NCBI RefSeq assembly: GCF_021389935.1
Contig: NZ_CP089979.1
Location: forward strand, 3,453,001 to 3,517,000
DNA from: Fulvivirga ligni
Lineage (GTDB): Bacteria > Bacteroidota > Bacteroidia > Cytophagales > Cyclobacteriaceae
Direction: 5' to 3'
Length of the DNA stretch: 64,000 nt
Under the pieces are notes generated by a model that was given only the letters and a program-made list of their open reading frames with translations, did no database searches and was not told the origin of the DNA. Below, in pieces: positions 27,386 to 35,694 of this stretch; positions within the stretch are counted from its first letter, which is position 1; each line of letters opens with the position of its first letter. A program made the position numbers and the translations under genes.

Positions 27386-28402
27386 ATGATCAGACTGAAT
27401 AATACATGGTCTTATTTACCATTTGCTTTACTAATTATCCTTTTTGCCAGTTGTGAAAAAGATGCTGTAGAGCCACAAGTTGAAAAGGCAATTACTTTCG
27501 AAGGGTTGAAAGCCAGGATGCCTCAAAATTATAATGAGAATATACTTTCTCTATCGCTAGAGGACTTGAAGAGTCAGTATACCTCTCTTAAAGGATCTAC
27601 CAACTCCAAAAGCAGCGCTGAGGAAATTGATGTTTCCATGGATGAGATGGCCTCGATAATATCAGTGATAATGAAGAAATATCCTGATACTGATGAGCTT
27701 ACAGCAACAGATGTAGCTCGTGTTCAGGAAGACTTCAATGGTATTAGTAAGCAGGAAATCCATGAGAATATTGATGCCATCACCGACTTTTATGATCCTG
27801 TTTTGAGGTATGAATTGGTTAATGCTCTGGCGGCTTTTCAGCCACAAAGGAATTCTGGAGCCAGAACTTCTGATTATTTTGGTTATGATATCAGTGCTGC
27901 AGAAGCCTGGGCATTGATTTGGCACCCAAGGCTTATAAAGCCCACCAGGGATGCTACGGAAAAGGCCAAAGCGTTCACAAGTGAATATTTTCCAGGTCAG
28001 GGTGCCTGGAGGACCAAAGCTGATGCTTTCAGACATGGTATTTGGAATGCCTTACTGGCCAAATATGTAGGTGATAAGAAAAACAAAATCAGTAAGTGTA
28101 CTGATTGGGCCAAAACCTTCACTGACAAACATGAAGAGGCAGCTGTGAAAATGCCAGATGTTACAGATGCTGAGTTCAGGTTGGATAAAGACATGGACTA
28201 TCATAATAATAAAATAGGCAGAGACTACTTTAGCAGTGTGGCCTGGGTGGATAAAAGAAAATGGTACCAGACTGCAGTGGTAAAATCTCCTTCAGATGAT
28301 ACCATGGCTGATGCCATCTTTGCCAGGACCAATTCGGCCAGAAAAGTCACTACCAAAGCTCAAATGGATTCGTTCCCAAATAACCTGGTGTATTTATTCT
28401 AA
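27386..28402 (+). CDS. lipoprotein with C-terminal DUF6973-like domain
   Basis: 338 residues, lipobox ILFASC (Cys23). The C-terminal 170 residues carry KADAFRHGIWNALLAK, a DKHEEAA stretch and MDYHNNKIGRDY, the conserved RH..W, D.HE and D.HNN.IG pattern I associate with DUF6973, a domain also seen at the ends of secreted or toxin-like proteins. The clustered His, Asp and Glu look like a metal or catalytic site, but no activity is known to me. Confidence 0.75.
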   Translation: MIRLNNTWSYLPFALLIILFASCEKDAVEPQVEKAITFEGLKARMPQNYNENILSLSLEDLKSQYTSLKGSTNSKSSAEEIDVSMDEMASIISVIMKKYPDTDELTATDVARVQEDFNGISKQEIHENIDAITDFYDPVLRYELVNALAAFQPQRNSGARTSDYFGYDISAAEAWALIWHPRLIKPTRDATEKAKAFTSEYFPGQGAWRTKADAFRHGIWNALLAKYVGDKKNKISKCTDWAKTFTDKHEEAAVKMPDVTDAEFRLDKDMDYHNNKIGRDYFSSVAWVDKRKWYQTAVVKSPSDDTMADAIFARTNSARKVTTKAQMDSFPNNLVYLF

Positions 28403-28405
28403 GCA

Positions 28406-28783
28406 GTGAAAAAGGTGCTGTTTTTTATGCTAGCTATCTCTATTGCCACTTGTAATAAGTCGGGTTCCGATGAATTACAGGTGGTAGTAGAAAATAAGAC
28501 TGATCAGGAGGTGGAAGGAGTGAAGCTATATACTAACATAGGATATAAGCACCATCAGTACACTGATTCTTTGGTTTTTGGTACGCTCAGAATGAAAAGC
28601 GACAGCAGCCAAGTTTGGTCTCTAACCCATTTGCCTAAGGCAGATGGTGGGTTTGTTTTAAAATACACATTGAAGTCAGGCCCCAGGGAAAGAGAGTTTG
28701 GCTATTTTACTAACGGAAACTTGTTAGATGACAAATATCATATTATCCTCGATAAGGACACTGTTCTTATCCTGCAAGAGTAG
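28406..28783 (+). CDS. small lipoprotein at the end of the subtilase cluster
   Basis: 125 residues from a GTG start only 3 bp after the preceding stop; MKKVLFFMLAISIATC is a lipoprotein signal with Cys16. Mature part is a single beta-sandwich-like domain (LQVVVENKTDQEVEGVKLYT). Transcription of the cluster ends at the strong hairpin at 28812. Confidence 0.7.
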   Translation: MKKVLFFMLAISIATCNKSGSDELQVVVENKTDQEVEGVKLYTNIGYKHHQYTDSLVFGTLRMKSDSSQVWSLTHLPKADGGFVLKYTLKSGPREREFGYFTNGNLLDDKYHIILDKDTVLILQE

Positions 28784-28811
28784 TTGATTAAGTTGTCAAT
28801 AGTTGAAGTGG

Positions 28812-28866
28812 AAGAGGCTGTCTCAAAAGTAATTATAAGCCAATTACTTTTGAGGCAGTCTCTTTT
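28812..28866. terminator. bidirectional terminator
   Basis: A nearly perfect 23-bp stem, AAGAGGCTGTCTCAAAAG and following bases (28812-28834) with its complement at 28842-28864, a 7-base loop, and T-rich ends on both strands. It separates convergent transcripts and overlaps the last codon of the rhomboid gene. Confidence 0.9.
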
Positions 28867-29674
28867 ACTTTTCAGAAAGTTCTTTCAGCCTTTTCTTCTC
28901 AGCATCGGTTAGCTTTTCGTACCCCAGGGCGCTTATTTTGTCCAGCAACTCATCTAGCTGCTGAGCACGAGAGGGTTCATACCTGTCATACTTCGGCTTG
29001 GATTTAGATGAAAAGGAATCAAAAACCAGGAAATTAGGATTCTTTAAAGTATAAAGTACAAAACCAATGCTAGGAATGCCTAGTAAGGCAAAGATCCATG
29101 GGTGAGATGTAAGTGTGTCAGGTCTAAGTAAGGCCGTGACGATCATGCCGATGATGGCACCACCCAGGTGAGCTTCATGGCCTACATTGCCAGTTTGCTT
29201 TCGAATTCCCCATACTGATACTAGTACGAAAATGATTCCCATTATCCAGCCGGGAATGCCCACCGGAATGAAAATAAACGAGATTCTTGAAAAAGGATTA
29301 AATACAATAGAAGAAAATATGACACCGAATACCGCACCTGAAGCCCCAAGAGCTCTATAATTTCCATGGTTCCTATGGACATATAAAGCCAGTAAGTTGC
29401 CTCCAATTAAGCTGGCCATGTAGAGTAATGAAAAACCACCAGCCCCCAATATATACCAGCTAAATTTTCCGAAAGATGCTAGCGCTAACATATTGAAGGC
29501 CAGATGTATCCATCCTCCATGTAAGAAGCCAGAACTGATAAGCCTGTAATATTCTTTGGCTATCAATATTCTATCTACATGAAAGAGATATTTTTCCTGA
29601 AATGAATAATTTCTCAGCCCATTATAGGTGATGATAACTATAAGAATAATCAGGAAAAAGATAGGAGAGTCCAT
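28865..29674 (-). CDS. rhomboid family intramembrane serine protease
   Basis: 269 residues with six helices. Catalytic dyad is visible as S112 in GASG and H169 in HLGG; FLHGGWIHLAFNM provides the conserved loop-1 and oxyanion region. The charged C-terminal tail ends in two short helices (ALGYEKLTDAEKKRLKELSEK). Rhomboids cut membrane helices of partner proteins; the substrate is unknown. Lies 14 bp downstream of the DUF1080 gene, probably co-transcribed. Confidence 0.92.
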   Translation of the reverse strand: MDSPIFFLIILIVIITYNGLRNYSFQEKYLFHVDRILIAKEYYRLISSGFLHGGWIHLAFNMLALASFGKFSWYILGAGGFSLLYMASLIGGNLLALYVHRNHGNYRALGASGAVFGVIFSSIVFNPFSRISFIFIPVGIPGWIMGIIFVLVSVWGIRKQTGNVGHEAHLGGAIIGMIVTALLRPDTLTSHPWIFALLGIPSIGFVLYTLKNPNFLVFDSFSSKSKPKYDRYEPSRAQQLDELLDKISALGYEKLTDAEKKRLKELSEK

Positions 29675-29688
29675 GTGTTAGATTATGC

Positions 29689-30510
29689 TTACAGTTTTCT
29701 GATCCAGATGTTTCTAAACTGAGCTTTGGTGCCATGGTCTTGAAGTGAAATTACATCTTCCCCATGGGCTTCAGGGTAGTGGTGCAAGCCTATATATAAT
29801 GTAAGGCCATTAATTGTTACATTATTTTGAACTATCACGCCATTATGCAGCACTGTAATGCGCGCAGGTGCATCTATTTGACCATTTTCTTTGAATCTGG
29901 GAGCTGTGTAAATCACATCATAAGTGTTCCATTCGTCTGGTTTTCGCATGGCATTTACCAAAGGAGCATGATCTTTATAAATACTACCTGCCTGGCCATT
30001 TCTGTAGGTTCTGTTGTTGTAAGAATCTAGCACTTGCAGTTCATATCTGTTTTGGAAGAATACACCGCTATTACCACGGCCCTGACCTGAATTTTCTACT
30101 TTATCAGGAGCGCTAAATTCCAGATGCAGCTGACAGTCAGCAAATTTCATTTTGGTTTGAATACCACCTTTTCCAGGCACTATTTCCATATAATCATTGT
30201 CCACTATTTTCCAGGCAGCCGCCTTACTGGGATCGTTTTGACTCACCCATTGATCCAGATTAGAACCATCAAATAAAATGATGGCATCTGAAGGGGCATC
30301 ACCCAGCTTTTTACCCGGTGTAATCACAGCTACTTCCGGCTCCCAGATTTCTGTCATCTCTGGTTTCATAGGCATGGGAGATTCTTTGGGAGGAGTGTTA
30401 GGATAATTCTCCTGAGCGAAGGCTAATGTATTTAGTGCACCTGTAAGTACAAGTGCAAAAGCAGTTCTTTTTAAAAGCATTGAGGGAACGATTTTGTTAA
30501 TGAGGCTCAA
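29689..30510 (-). CDS. DUF1080 (3-keto-disaccharide hydrolase fold) exported protein
   Basis: 273 residues. Signal peptide AFALVLTGALNTLAFAQ; translation may start at the first ATG (30510) or at Met11. The DUF1080 concanavalin-like domain is complete: ILFDGSNLDQWV, GRGNSGVFFQNRYELQVLDS, DEWNTYDVIYTAPRF and IGLHHYPEAHG. Family members hydrolyse 3-keto-glycosides or bind polysaccharide. Expressed from its own promoter with the rhomboid gene behind it. Confidence 0.92.
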   Translation of the reverse strand: MSLINKIVPSMLLKRTAFALVLTGALNTLAFAQENYPNTPPKESPMPMKPEMTEIWEPEVAVITPGKKLGDAPSDAIILFDGSNLDQWVSQNDPSKAAAWKIVDNDYMEIVPGKGGIQTKMKFADCQLHLEFSAPDKVENSGQGRGNSGVFFQNRYELQVLDSYNNRTYRNGQAGSIYKDHAPLVNAMRKPDEWNTYDVIYTAPRFKENGQIDAPARITVLHNGVIVQNNVTINGLTLYIGLHHYPEAHGEDVISLQDHGTKAQFRNIWIRKL

Positions 30511-30637
30511 ATTAAAGAATTGAGTTCAATTTTTCATCTTATCCCAAGCTTTTCGAAGATTGTGATCAATATATACTTCAATTCCAACCTTTTAGCCAAA
30601 GGTAGGGTCTTACCAATACACCTTATGAACTGGCTTT

Positions 30638-30844
30638 ATGACTATAAATAAAAATATTACCTTCTATGAAAATGGAGAAGTAACTGATCAGTTCAGTTAT
30701 ATTCTTACCCGCAATTATATGGGATCACCAAACATGGTGTATCAAATATGTGTGGCCAATAACATTACCTGGGCGGCTAATTTGGACAAGACTAAGTTGT
30801 TCATAGAAGATCCTGAAGAGTTTGAATCTACTTTTATAAGATAG
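30638..30844 (+). CDS. small hypothetical protein
   Basis: 68 residues, acidic, no signal (MTINKNITFYENGEVTDQF ...). Coding is plausible because it is a complete frame in an otherwise empty divergent gap and ends 27 bp before a terminator. No family recognised. Confidence 0.45.
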   Translation: MTINKNITFYENGEVTDQFSYILTRNYMGSPNMVYQICVANNITWAANLDKTKLFIEDPEEFESTFIR

Positions 30845-30870
30845 GCTCAATTTTAAACAGATCCATATAG

Positions 30871-30909
30871 AAAAGAGGGTGCTCAAATACGTTGAGCATC
30901 CTCTTTTTG
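30871..30909. terminator. bidirectional terminator
   Basis: AAAGAGGGTGCTCAA (30872-30886) pairs with TTGAGCATCCTCTTT (30892-30906) with one G-T pair and a 5-base loop; T-run follows on the plus strand and A-run precedes. It closes the small ORF and the convergent metalloprotease gene. Confidence 0.88.
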
Positions 30910-30917
30910 TTTAGGAA

Positions 30918-31991
30918 TTAAAATGCTTCCACCTTAATAGAAGAGATTCTGTCATTCCAATCATAATTTAACAGACAGCTGATATCTGAAGTAGCATAAG
31001 CACCAGCTCCCTGGAAATTATCATGTTCATAGAAAATGATTCTGTAGCCAGCGCTTACTCTGAAGCTAGAGATATCATCATTCACAGTGCCTCTGGCTTG
31101 CATTTGTGAAAGGGTGTAAGAACCTACAGGGTATCCTTGTGCAGCGCCACTATAGTTACAGTCTTTGTAAACAGTGACTACATTTCCTGTATTACCTTCA
31201 GGGTATAATACTTGCACGGCCACCTGATCATAGTAAGTGAAGCCATTCCATTCTAATACAAATGAATTCATTACTGAGTTAGCGTCTGTAGTAGGCGTTC
31301 CTGGTATGATGGCACCGTCAGTTTGGTTAGTGTGAAGCAAACCTATGTTATGTCCCATTTCATGAGCCATAGCAAATAGTTTCATGCCGGCACCCATAGA
31401 ATTATAATAGGTGTTAATTTCCATGATGCTTCCTGGCGCACCGTTAGATCCTGGTAAAGTAGCTCTGGCCACCCAACCAGCACCATTGTCAGCAAGAGCA
31501 CTTACTCTGATATTAGCGCTTCCGCTGTTACTCACTACTGACATGTAAAGCTTAGTGCCATTTACAGCATTCCACGCTGCTACGGCATCGTTAATGGCAG
31601 TTCTCCAGCTTGAAGGAACTGTGCCATCCATGTAGTACTTTACATTTGTAACGTAGGCATTGCTTACGATGTAAGTACCACGACGCTGCTGTTCTTTACC
31701 GTTTTTAGTGAGGCCATCTCTTTTAATGTAATTCTCTACTTCAGTTTTAGAGATCATTACATCTTCGCCGATAACGAACATCTGCCTTTCGTTATTAAAG
31801 GCGATTTCTTCTTTTTCAAAACCAGTGCTGGTAAGGAAAACCACATGATCATCAAGCTCTTCACTGAGAACTTCTGGCTTGTTGTTGGGAGCCATTTCTT
31901 CCTCCTGATTACAAGAATAAAAGGAGAACATAACAGCTAGAATAGCGAATACGCTCAAGTTCAATCTAAACTTCAATTGTTTAGTTTTCAT
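30918..31991 (-). CDS. secreted M57/HEXGH zinc metalloprotease with beta/gamma-crystallin domain
   Basis: 357 residues, lipobox SFYSC (Cys27). The catalytic domain has the long zinc motif HEMGHNIGLLH with H210, E211, H214 and H220, and a Met-turn region DANSVMNSF. Residues about 269-357 form a beta/gamma-crystallin pair of Greek-key motifs (VYKDCNYSGAAQGYPVG, then FYEHDNFQGAGAYAT and DWNDRISSIKV), often Ca-binding. Extracellular protein degradation is the likely role. A perfect 16-bp palindrome lies 30 bp upstream of the start. Confidence 0.9.
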   Translation of the reverse strand: MKTKQLKFRLNLSVFAILAVMFSFYSCNQEEEMAPNNKPEVLSEELDDHVVFLTSTGFEKEEIAFNNERQMFVIGEDVMISKTEVENYIKRDGLTKNGKEQQRRGTYIVSNAYVTNVKYYMDGTVPSSWRTAINDAVAAWNAVNGTKLYMSVVSNSGSANIRVSALADNGAGWVARATLPGSNGAPGSIMEINTYYNSMGAGMKLFAMAHEMGHNIGLLHTNQTDGAIIPGTPTTDANSVMNSFVLEWNGFTYYDQVAVQVLYPEGNTGNVVTVYKDCNYSGAAQGYPVGSYTLSQMQARGTVNDDISSFRVSAGYRIIFYEHDNFQGAGAYATSDISCLLNYDWNDRISSIKVEAF

Positions 31992-32020
31992 AATTATTGG
32001 ATTTAGGTTAAATAAATTGG

Positions 32021-32036
32021 TAGGTAAATTTACCTA
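32021..32036. promoter_or_regulatory. 16-bp perfect palindrome, candidate operator
   Basis: TAGGTAAATTTACCTA lies 30 bp before the start codon of the metalloprotease gene in its 5' region. A dimeric regulator site is plausible, but no second copy or promoter was identified. The rest of the divergent gap 31992-32247 shows nothing else. Confidence 0.4.
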
Positions 32037-32247
32037 TTCGCCTAAACACTTCATCATGCTGAACCTGTCATAAAGGCGAATACCTTACATGCGTTTTATT
32101 TTGGGTGAAAAACCGATTTAGTTAAACTTAAAGGAGGGTGCTGATGGATTTCAGTAATTAACCTGACGCTTATCATATTCTGAACTTACCACCCAGTTTA
32201 GCTTTGAGGAGCAAAAAGAGATAAACGAATTTTTGATATAACTCATC

Positions 32248-33540
32248 ATGATCATGAAAAATGAATTGAAAATAGTGAGCCCTGAAGAGGCAGTAAAATG
32301 CATATCATCTGGAAACAGAATTCTCATTCAGGGAGCTGCCATGACTCCTACAGTTTTGGTAGATGCACTCTGCCAGCGATATAAGGAGTTTGAAAACGTA
32401 GAAGTAATACATATGCACACAGAAGGTGAAGCATTATATACTGAAGAACCTTACAGGTCGTCTTTTAAAATCAATAGCTGCTTTGTAGGTAAGAATGTGC
32501 GGCAGGCAGTGAACAGTGGTTATGGTGATTATATTCCTATTTTTTTAAGTGAAGTACATCTTTTATTCAGAAGAAATATATTGCCATTAGATGTAGCCAT
32601 TATTCAGGTTTCGCCACCAGATAAGCATGGCTATTGTTCATTAGGTACATCCGTAGATGTGGTGATACCTGCTTTGGAAACTGCTAAAATGGTTATCGCT
32701 CAGGTCAATCCAAGAGTACCAAGAACTCATGGCGACGGCATCATTCATGTGAGCAAAATCGACTTTGCTATTGAAGCTGATGAGCCTATTTATTGTTCCA
32801 GCATAAAAACTCCAACTGAGGTTGAAATAGAAATTGGAAGGCACGTGGCTGGTTTAGTGGAGGATGGAGCTACGCTACAGATGGGGATCGGTGGAATTCC
32901 TAACGTGGTATTGGCTAATCTGAAAAATCATAAGAGACTGGGTATTCATACAGAAATGTTTTCTGATGGAGTACTTCCATTAGTAGAGGCGGGCGTGATC
33001 ACTGGTGAGGAAAAGCGTGTGAAGCCAGGGAAAATAGTGAGTTGTTTTGCTGTAGGTTCACAGGCACTCTATGATTTTATGGATGATAACCCATTGGTAG
33101 ATATGAAAGAAGCGGCGTATACTAATGACACAGCTATCATAAGAAAAAATCCAAAAGTAACAGCTATAAACAGTGCCATTGAAATTGATCTGTGCGGTCA
33201 GATATGTGCAGATACTATTGGTAAATTCCAATACTCGGGAGTAGGAGGGCAGATGGATTTTATAAGAGGGGCTTCTTTATCTCCAGGTGGTAAAGCCATC
33301 TTTGCTATGCCATCTACAACTAATAAAGGTATATCTAAAATAGTACCTTATTTAAAAGAGGGGGCCGGAGTTACCACTACTCGAGCACATGTACATTACG
33401 TAGCTACGGAATATGGTGTGGTTGATCTTTTTGGTCTGAACCTCAAGCAAAGAGCACATGCATTGATATCCATTGCGCATCCTGACCATCGTGAGCAGCT
33501 AGAGCGAGAAGCTTTCGAAAGATTTAATGCCATGGTTTAA
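32248..33540 (+). CDS. acetyl-CoA hydrolase/CoA-transferase family protein
   Basis: 430 residues, cytoplasmic. Hallmarks of the 4-hydroxybutyrate/acetate CoA-transferase group: GNRILIQGAAMTPT near the N-terminus, VSPPDKHGYCSLGTSVD, LQMGIGGIPNVVLANL, HTEMFSDGVLPLVEAG and GVGGQMDFIRGASLS. It moves CoA between short acyl groups. Start may be the ATG at 32248 or 32254. Followed by its own terminator. Confidence 0.92.
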   Translation: MIMKNELKIVSPEEAVKCISSGNRILIQGAAMTPTVLVDALCQRYKEFENVEVIHMHTEGEALYTEEPYRSSFKINSCFVGKNVRQAVNSGYGDYIPIFLSEVHLLFRRNILPLDVAIIQVSPPDKHGYCSLGTSVDVVIPALETAKMVIAQVNPRVPRTHGDGIIHVSKIDFAIEADEPIYCSSIKTPTEVEIEIGRHVAGLVEDGATLQMGIGGIPNVVLANLKNHKRLGIHTEMFSDGVLPLVEAGVITGEEKRVKPGKIVSCFAVGSQALYDFMDDNPLVDMKEAAYTNDTAIIRKNPKVTAINSAIEIDLCGQICADTIGKFQYSGVGGQMDFIRGASLSPGGKAIFAMPSTTNKGISKIVPYLKEGAGVTTTRAHVHYVATEYGVVDLFGLNLKQRAHALISIAHPDHREQLEREAFERFNAMV

Positions 33541-33563
33541 GAATTCCTTTTCCTTAACTTCCA

Positions 33564-33609
33564 AAAGGCCTTCCCGGAGAAAATATATCAGGGAAGGCCT
33601 TTCTTTTTT
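33564..33609 (+). terminator. rho-independent terminator
   Basis: AAAGGCCTTCCC (33564-33575) pairs perfectly with GGGAAGGCCTTT (33591-33602), then CTTTTTT. Confidence 0.92.
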
Positions 33610-33757
33610 ATGTTCTCCGAAGCCTCAACTAACTAACTGATATTCATCAGTTTTTTCTCAATTAAGTCTTCTTTTAAATCATCTTAAACTCTGACATCTG
33701 TCATATTCTACCCTTGTTTCCTCTCGTAATATTGTATCAACAAAAGCAACGAAGAAG

Positions 33758-34309
33758 ATGAAACGATCTATCTATTTAACCCTGGTATTAAGTCTGGCAG
33801 CCTTTGCGGCGATGGCTCAAACCTATACAGTAAGTAATAAAACTTCCAAGCTGGAGGTGTTCGGAACTTCAACATTACATGATTGGGAAATCAAGGCAGA
33901 GACAGTGTCAGGAAAAGCGGATTTAACAGTGGATGGTACCAACGTCACTATTAACTCATTGTACTTTCAGCTAAAAGGAGAAACCCTAAAAAGTGGTAAA
34001 TCTTCTATGGATAAAAACACATATGAGGCCTTAAAAACTGATGATCATCCATGGATTAAGTATCAGCTTAAAACAGCAAAAGCGGAGGGAGGTAAGTTGA
34101 GTACTACCGGTACGCTCACCATTGCAGGAGCTTCTAAGCAGGTCCAAATGAACGTAACACCCACTGTAGAAGGAAACAAGGTTTCTTTCAAAGGTAAAAT
34201 CACTTTTAAAATGAGCGATTTTAAAATCGACCCTCCCACAGCACTTATGGGAACCATTAAAACCGGAGACGAAGTCACTATCAGCTTCGATGTACAGTAC
34301 ACCAAATAA
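33758..34309 (+). CDS. YceI family exported protein
   Basis: 183 residues, signal peptide ending AAFAAMAQ. YceI lipocalin-like fold: TSTLHDWEIKAETVSG, the DKNTYEALKTDDHPWIKY segment and FKMSDFKIDPPTALMGTIKT at the end. YceI proteins bind polyisoprenoids in the periplasm. 30 bp upstream of the outer-membrane barrel gene, likely one transcript. Confidence 0.93.
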   Translation: MKRSIYLTLVLSLAAFAAMAQTYTVSNKTSKLEVFGTSTLHDWEIKAETVSGKADLTVDGTNVTINSLYFQLKGETLKSGKSSMDKNTYEALKTDDHPWIKYQLKTAKAEGGKLSTTGTLTIAGASKQVQMNVTPTVEGNKVSFKGKITFKMSDFKIDPPTALMGTIKTGDEVTISFDVQYTK

Positions 34310-34339
34310 CGATCTATCTAATTTAAACACTATATTAAA

Positions 34340-35599
34340 ATGAAAACTTCAATCAAAATAGCATTGGTAGCCTTCCTGGTAAGTTTAGCAGGACTAGGAT
34401 ATGCGCAGGAAAGCAGACAGCTGCAATTTTTCAGACCAGCTGGTCAGGATGGGCTAAACGTTTTTGAAACTGGTAAGCAAGATACAGTGCCTTACACTGG
34501 TCTTAAAGTAAGATTAGGAGGTGACTTTGCCATGCAGTTTCAGGGAATAGATCAGGAAAATGCTGGTGACACTTTGGTAGAATTAGGTTCTAACCTTAAC
34601 TTACCTACCGCTAACCTGAATGTGGATGTTCAGTTATATGACGGTGTTAGAATGCACTTGAGAACGTATTTATCTGCAAGACACCACGAGGAATCTTGGG
34701 TGAAAGGTGGTCACATCCAAATGGATAAGTTAGATTTCATTAAACCAGGCTTCTTGGAAGGCTTTATGAAAATAGCAACCATAAGAGTTGGTTTGGATGA
34801 GTTTAACTACGGAGATGCTCATTTCAGAAGAACAGATAATGCCAGAGCTATCTATAACCCATTCGTAGGTAACTATATCATGGATGCGTTCTCTACTGAA
34901 GCCTTTGGTGAGGTCACTTTGCAAAGCAATGGCTGGTTAGGAGTAATTGGTGTAACTAATGGTAAGCTTAACCAAAATGTGGTAGTGAATGATAACACTG
35001 ATAACAAGCTTTCTTTCTTCGGTAAACTAGGTTATGACAATCAGTTGAATGATGATTTAAGACTCAGACTTACAGGATCTTGGTACATCAACAAAGGTAC
35101 AAGTACAGGTGGATATCTTTACGGTGGTGACCGTGGAGGTAGCAGATACTACTCTGTAATGCACACTTTGGTACAAGGTGGTAGCGACTTCGAAGGTAGA
35201 TTTAACCCAAGATTTGCTGAGCTTACCGCCATTCAGATCAACCCATTCATCCAATATCAGGGACTAGAGTTCTTCGGTATCTATGAAGTAGCCAGCAACG
35301 GCGTGGATAATGGTGGGTCTTTCACACAAGTAGCCGGTGAGGTTATCTACAGATTTGGCGGACAAGATCAGCTTTACGTAGGAGGTAGATACAATACTGT
35401 AAGTGGTGAGATGGTAGAAAATGGTCCTACTATGAGCATCAACAGAGTGAACATAGGCGGCGGCTGGTACCTTACTAAAAACGTGATGGCAAAAGTAGAA
35501 TATGTAAGCCAAAAATATGAAGACAACGGCTGGGGTGGTACTAAATACCAGGGCGGAAAATTCAACGGAATAAATATAGAAGCAACAATAGGATTCTAA
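34340..35599 (+). CDS. outer-membrane beta-barrel (porin-like) protein
   Basis: 419 residues with signal peptide ALVAFLVSLAGLGYAQ. After a short linker the sequence alternates strands and turns through to a terminal phenylalanine (EATIGF), the outer-membrane assembly signal. Features such as RLGGDFAMQFQG, VRMHLRTYLSARHHEE and INPFIQYQGLEFFGIYE suggest a 16- to 18-stranded porin. Substrate unknown. A terminator follows at 35622. Confidence 0.85.
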   Translation: MKTSIKIALVAFLVSLAGLGYAQESRQLQFFRPAGQDGLNVFETGKQDTVPYTGLKVRLGGDFAMQFQGIDQENAGDTLVELGSNLNLPTANLNVDVQLYDGVRMHLRTYLSARHHEESWVKGGHIQMDKLDFIKPGFLEGFMKIATIRVGLDEFNYGDAHFRRTDNARAIYNPFVGNYIMDAFSTEAFGEVTLQSNGWLGVIGVTNGKLNQNVVVNDNTDNKLSFFGKLGYDNQLNDDLRLRLTGSWYINKGTSTGGYLYGGDRGGSRYYSVMHTLVQGGSDFEGRFNPRFAELTAIQINPFIQYQGLEFFGIYEVASNGVDNGGSFTQVAGEVIYRFGGQDQLYVGGRYNTVSGEMVENGPTMSINRVNIGGGWYLTKNVMAKVEYVSQKYEDNGWGGTKYQGGKFNGINIEATIGF

Positions 35600-35621
35600 T
35601 AAGTAGTAGCTTGTAGGAGCA

Positions 35622-35656
35622 AAAAGAGGACGCCATTTGGCGTCCTCTTTTGTTTC
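35622..35656. terminator. terminator between convergent genes
   Basis: AAAGAGGACGCC (35623-35634) pairs with GGCGTCCTCTTT (35639-35650), 4-base loop, T-rich on both sides. Confidence 0.92.
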
Positions 35657-35694
35657 ATTTACATTTCTTACTTAAGCTTACAAATAGACCTATC

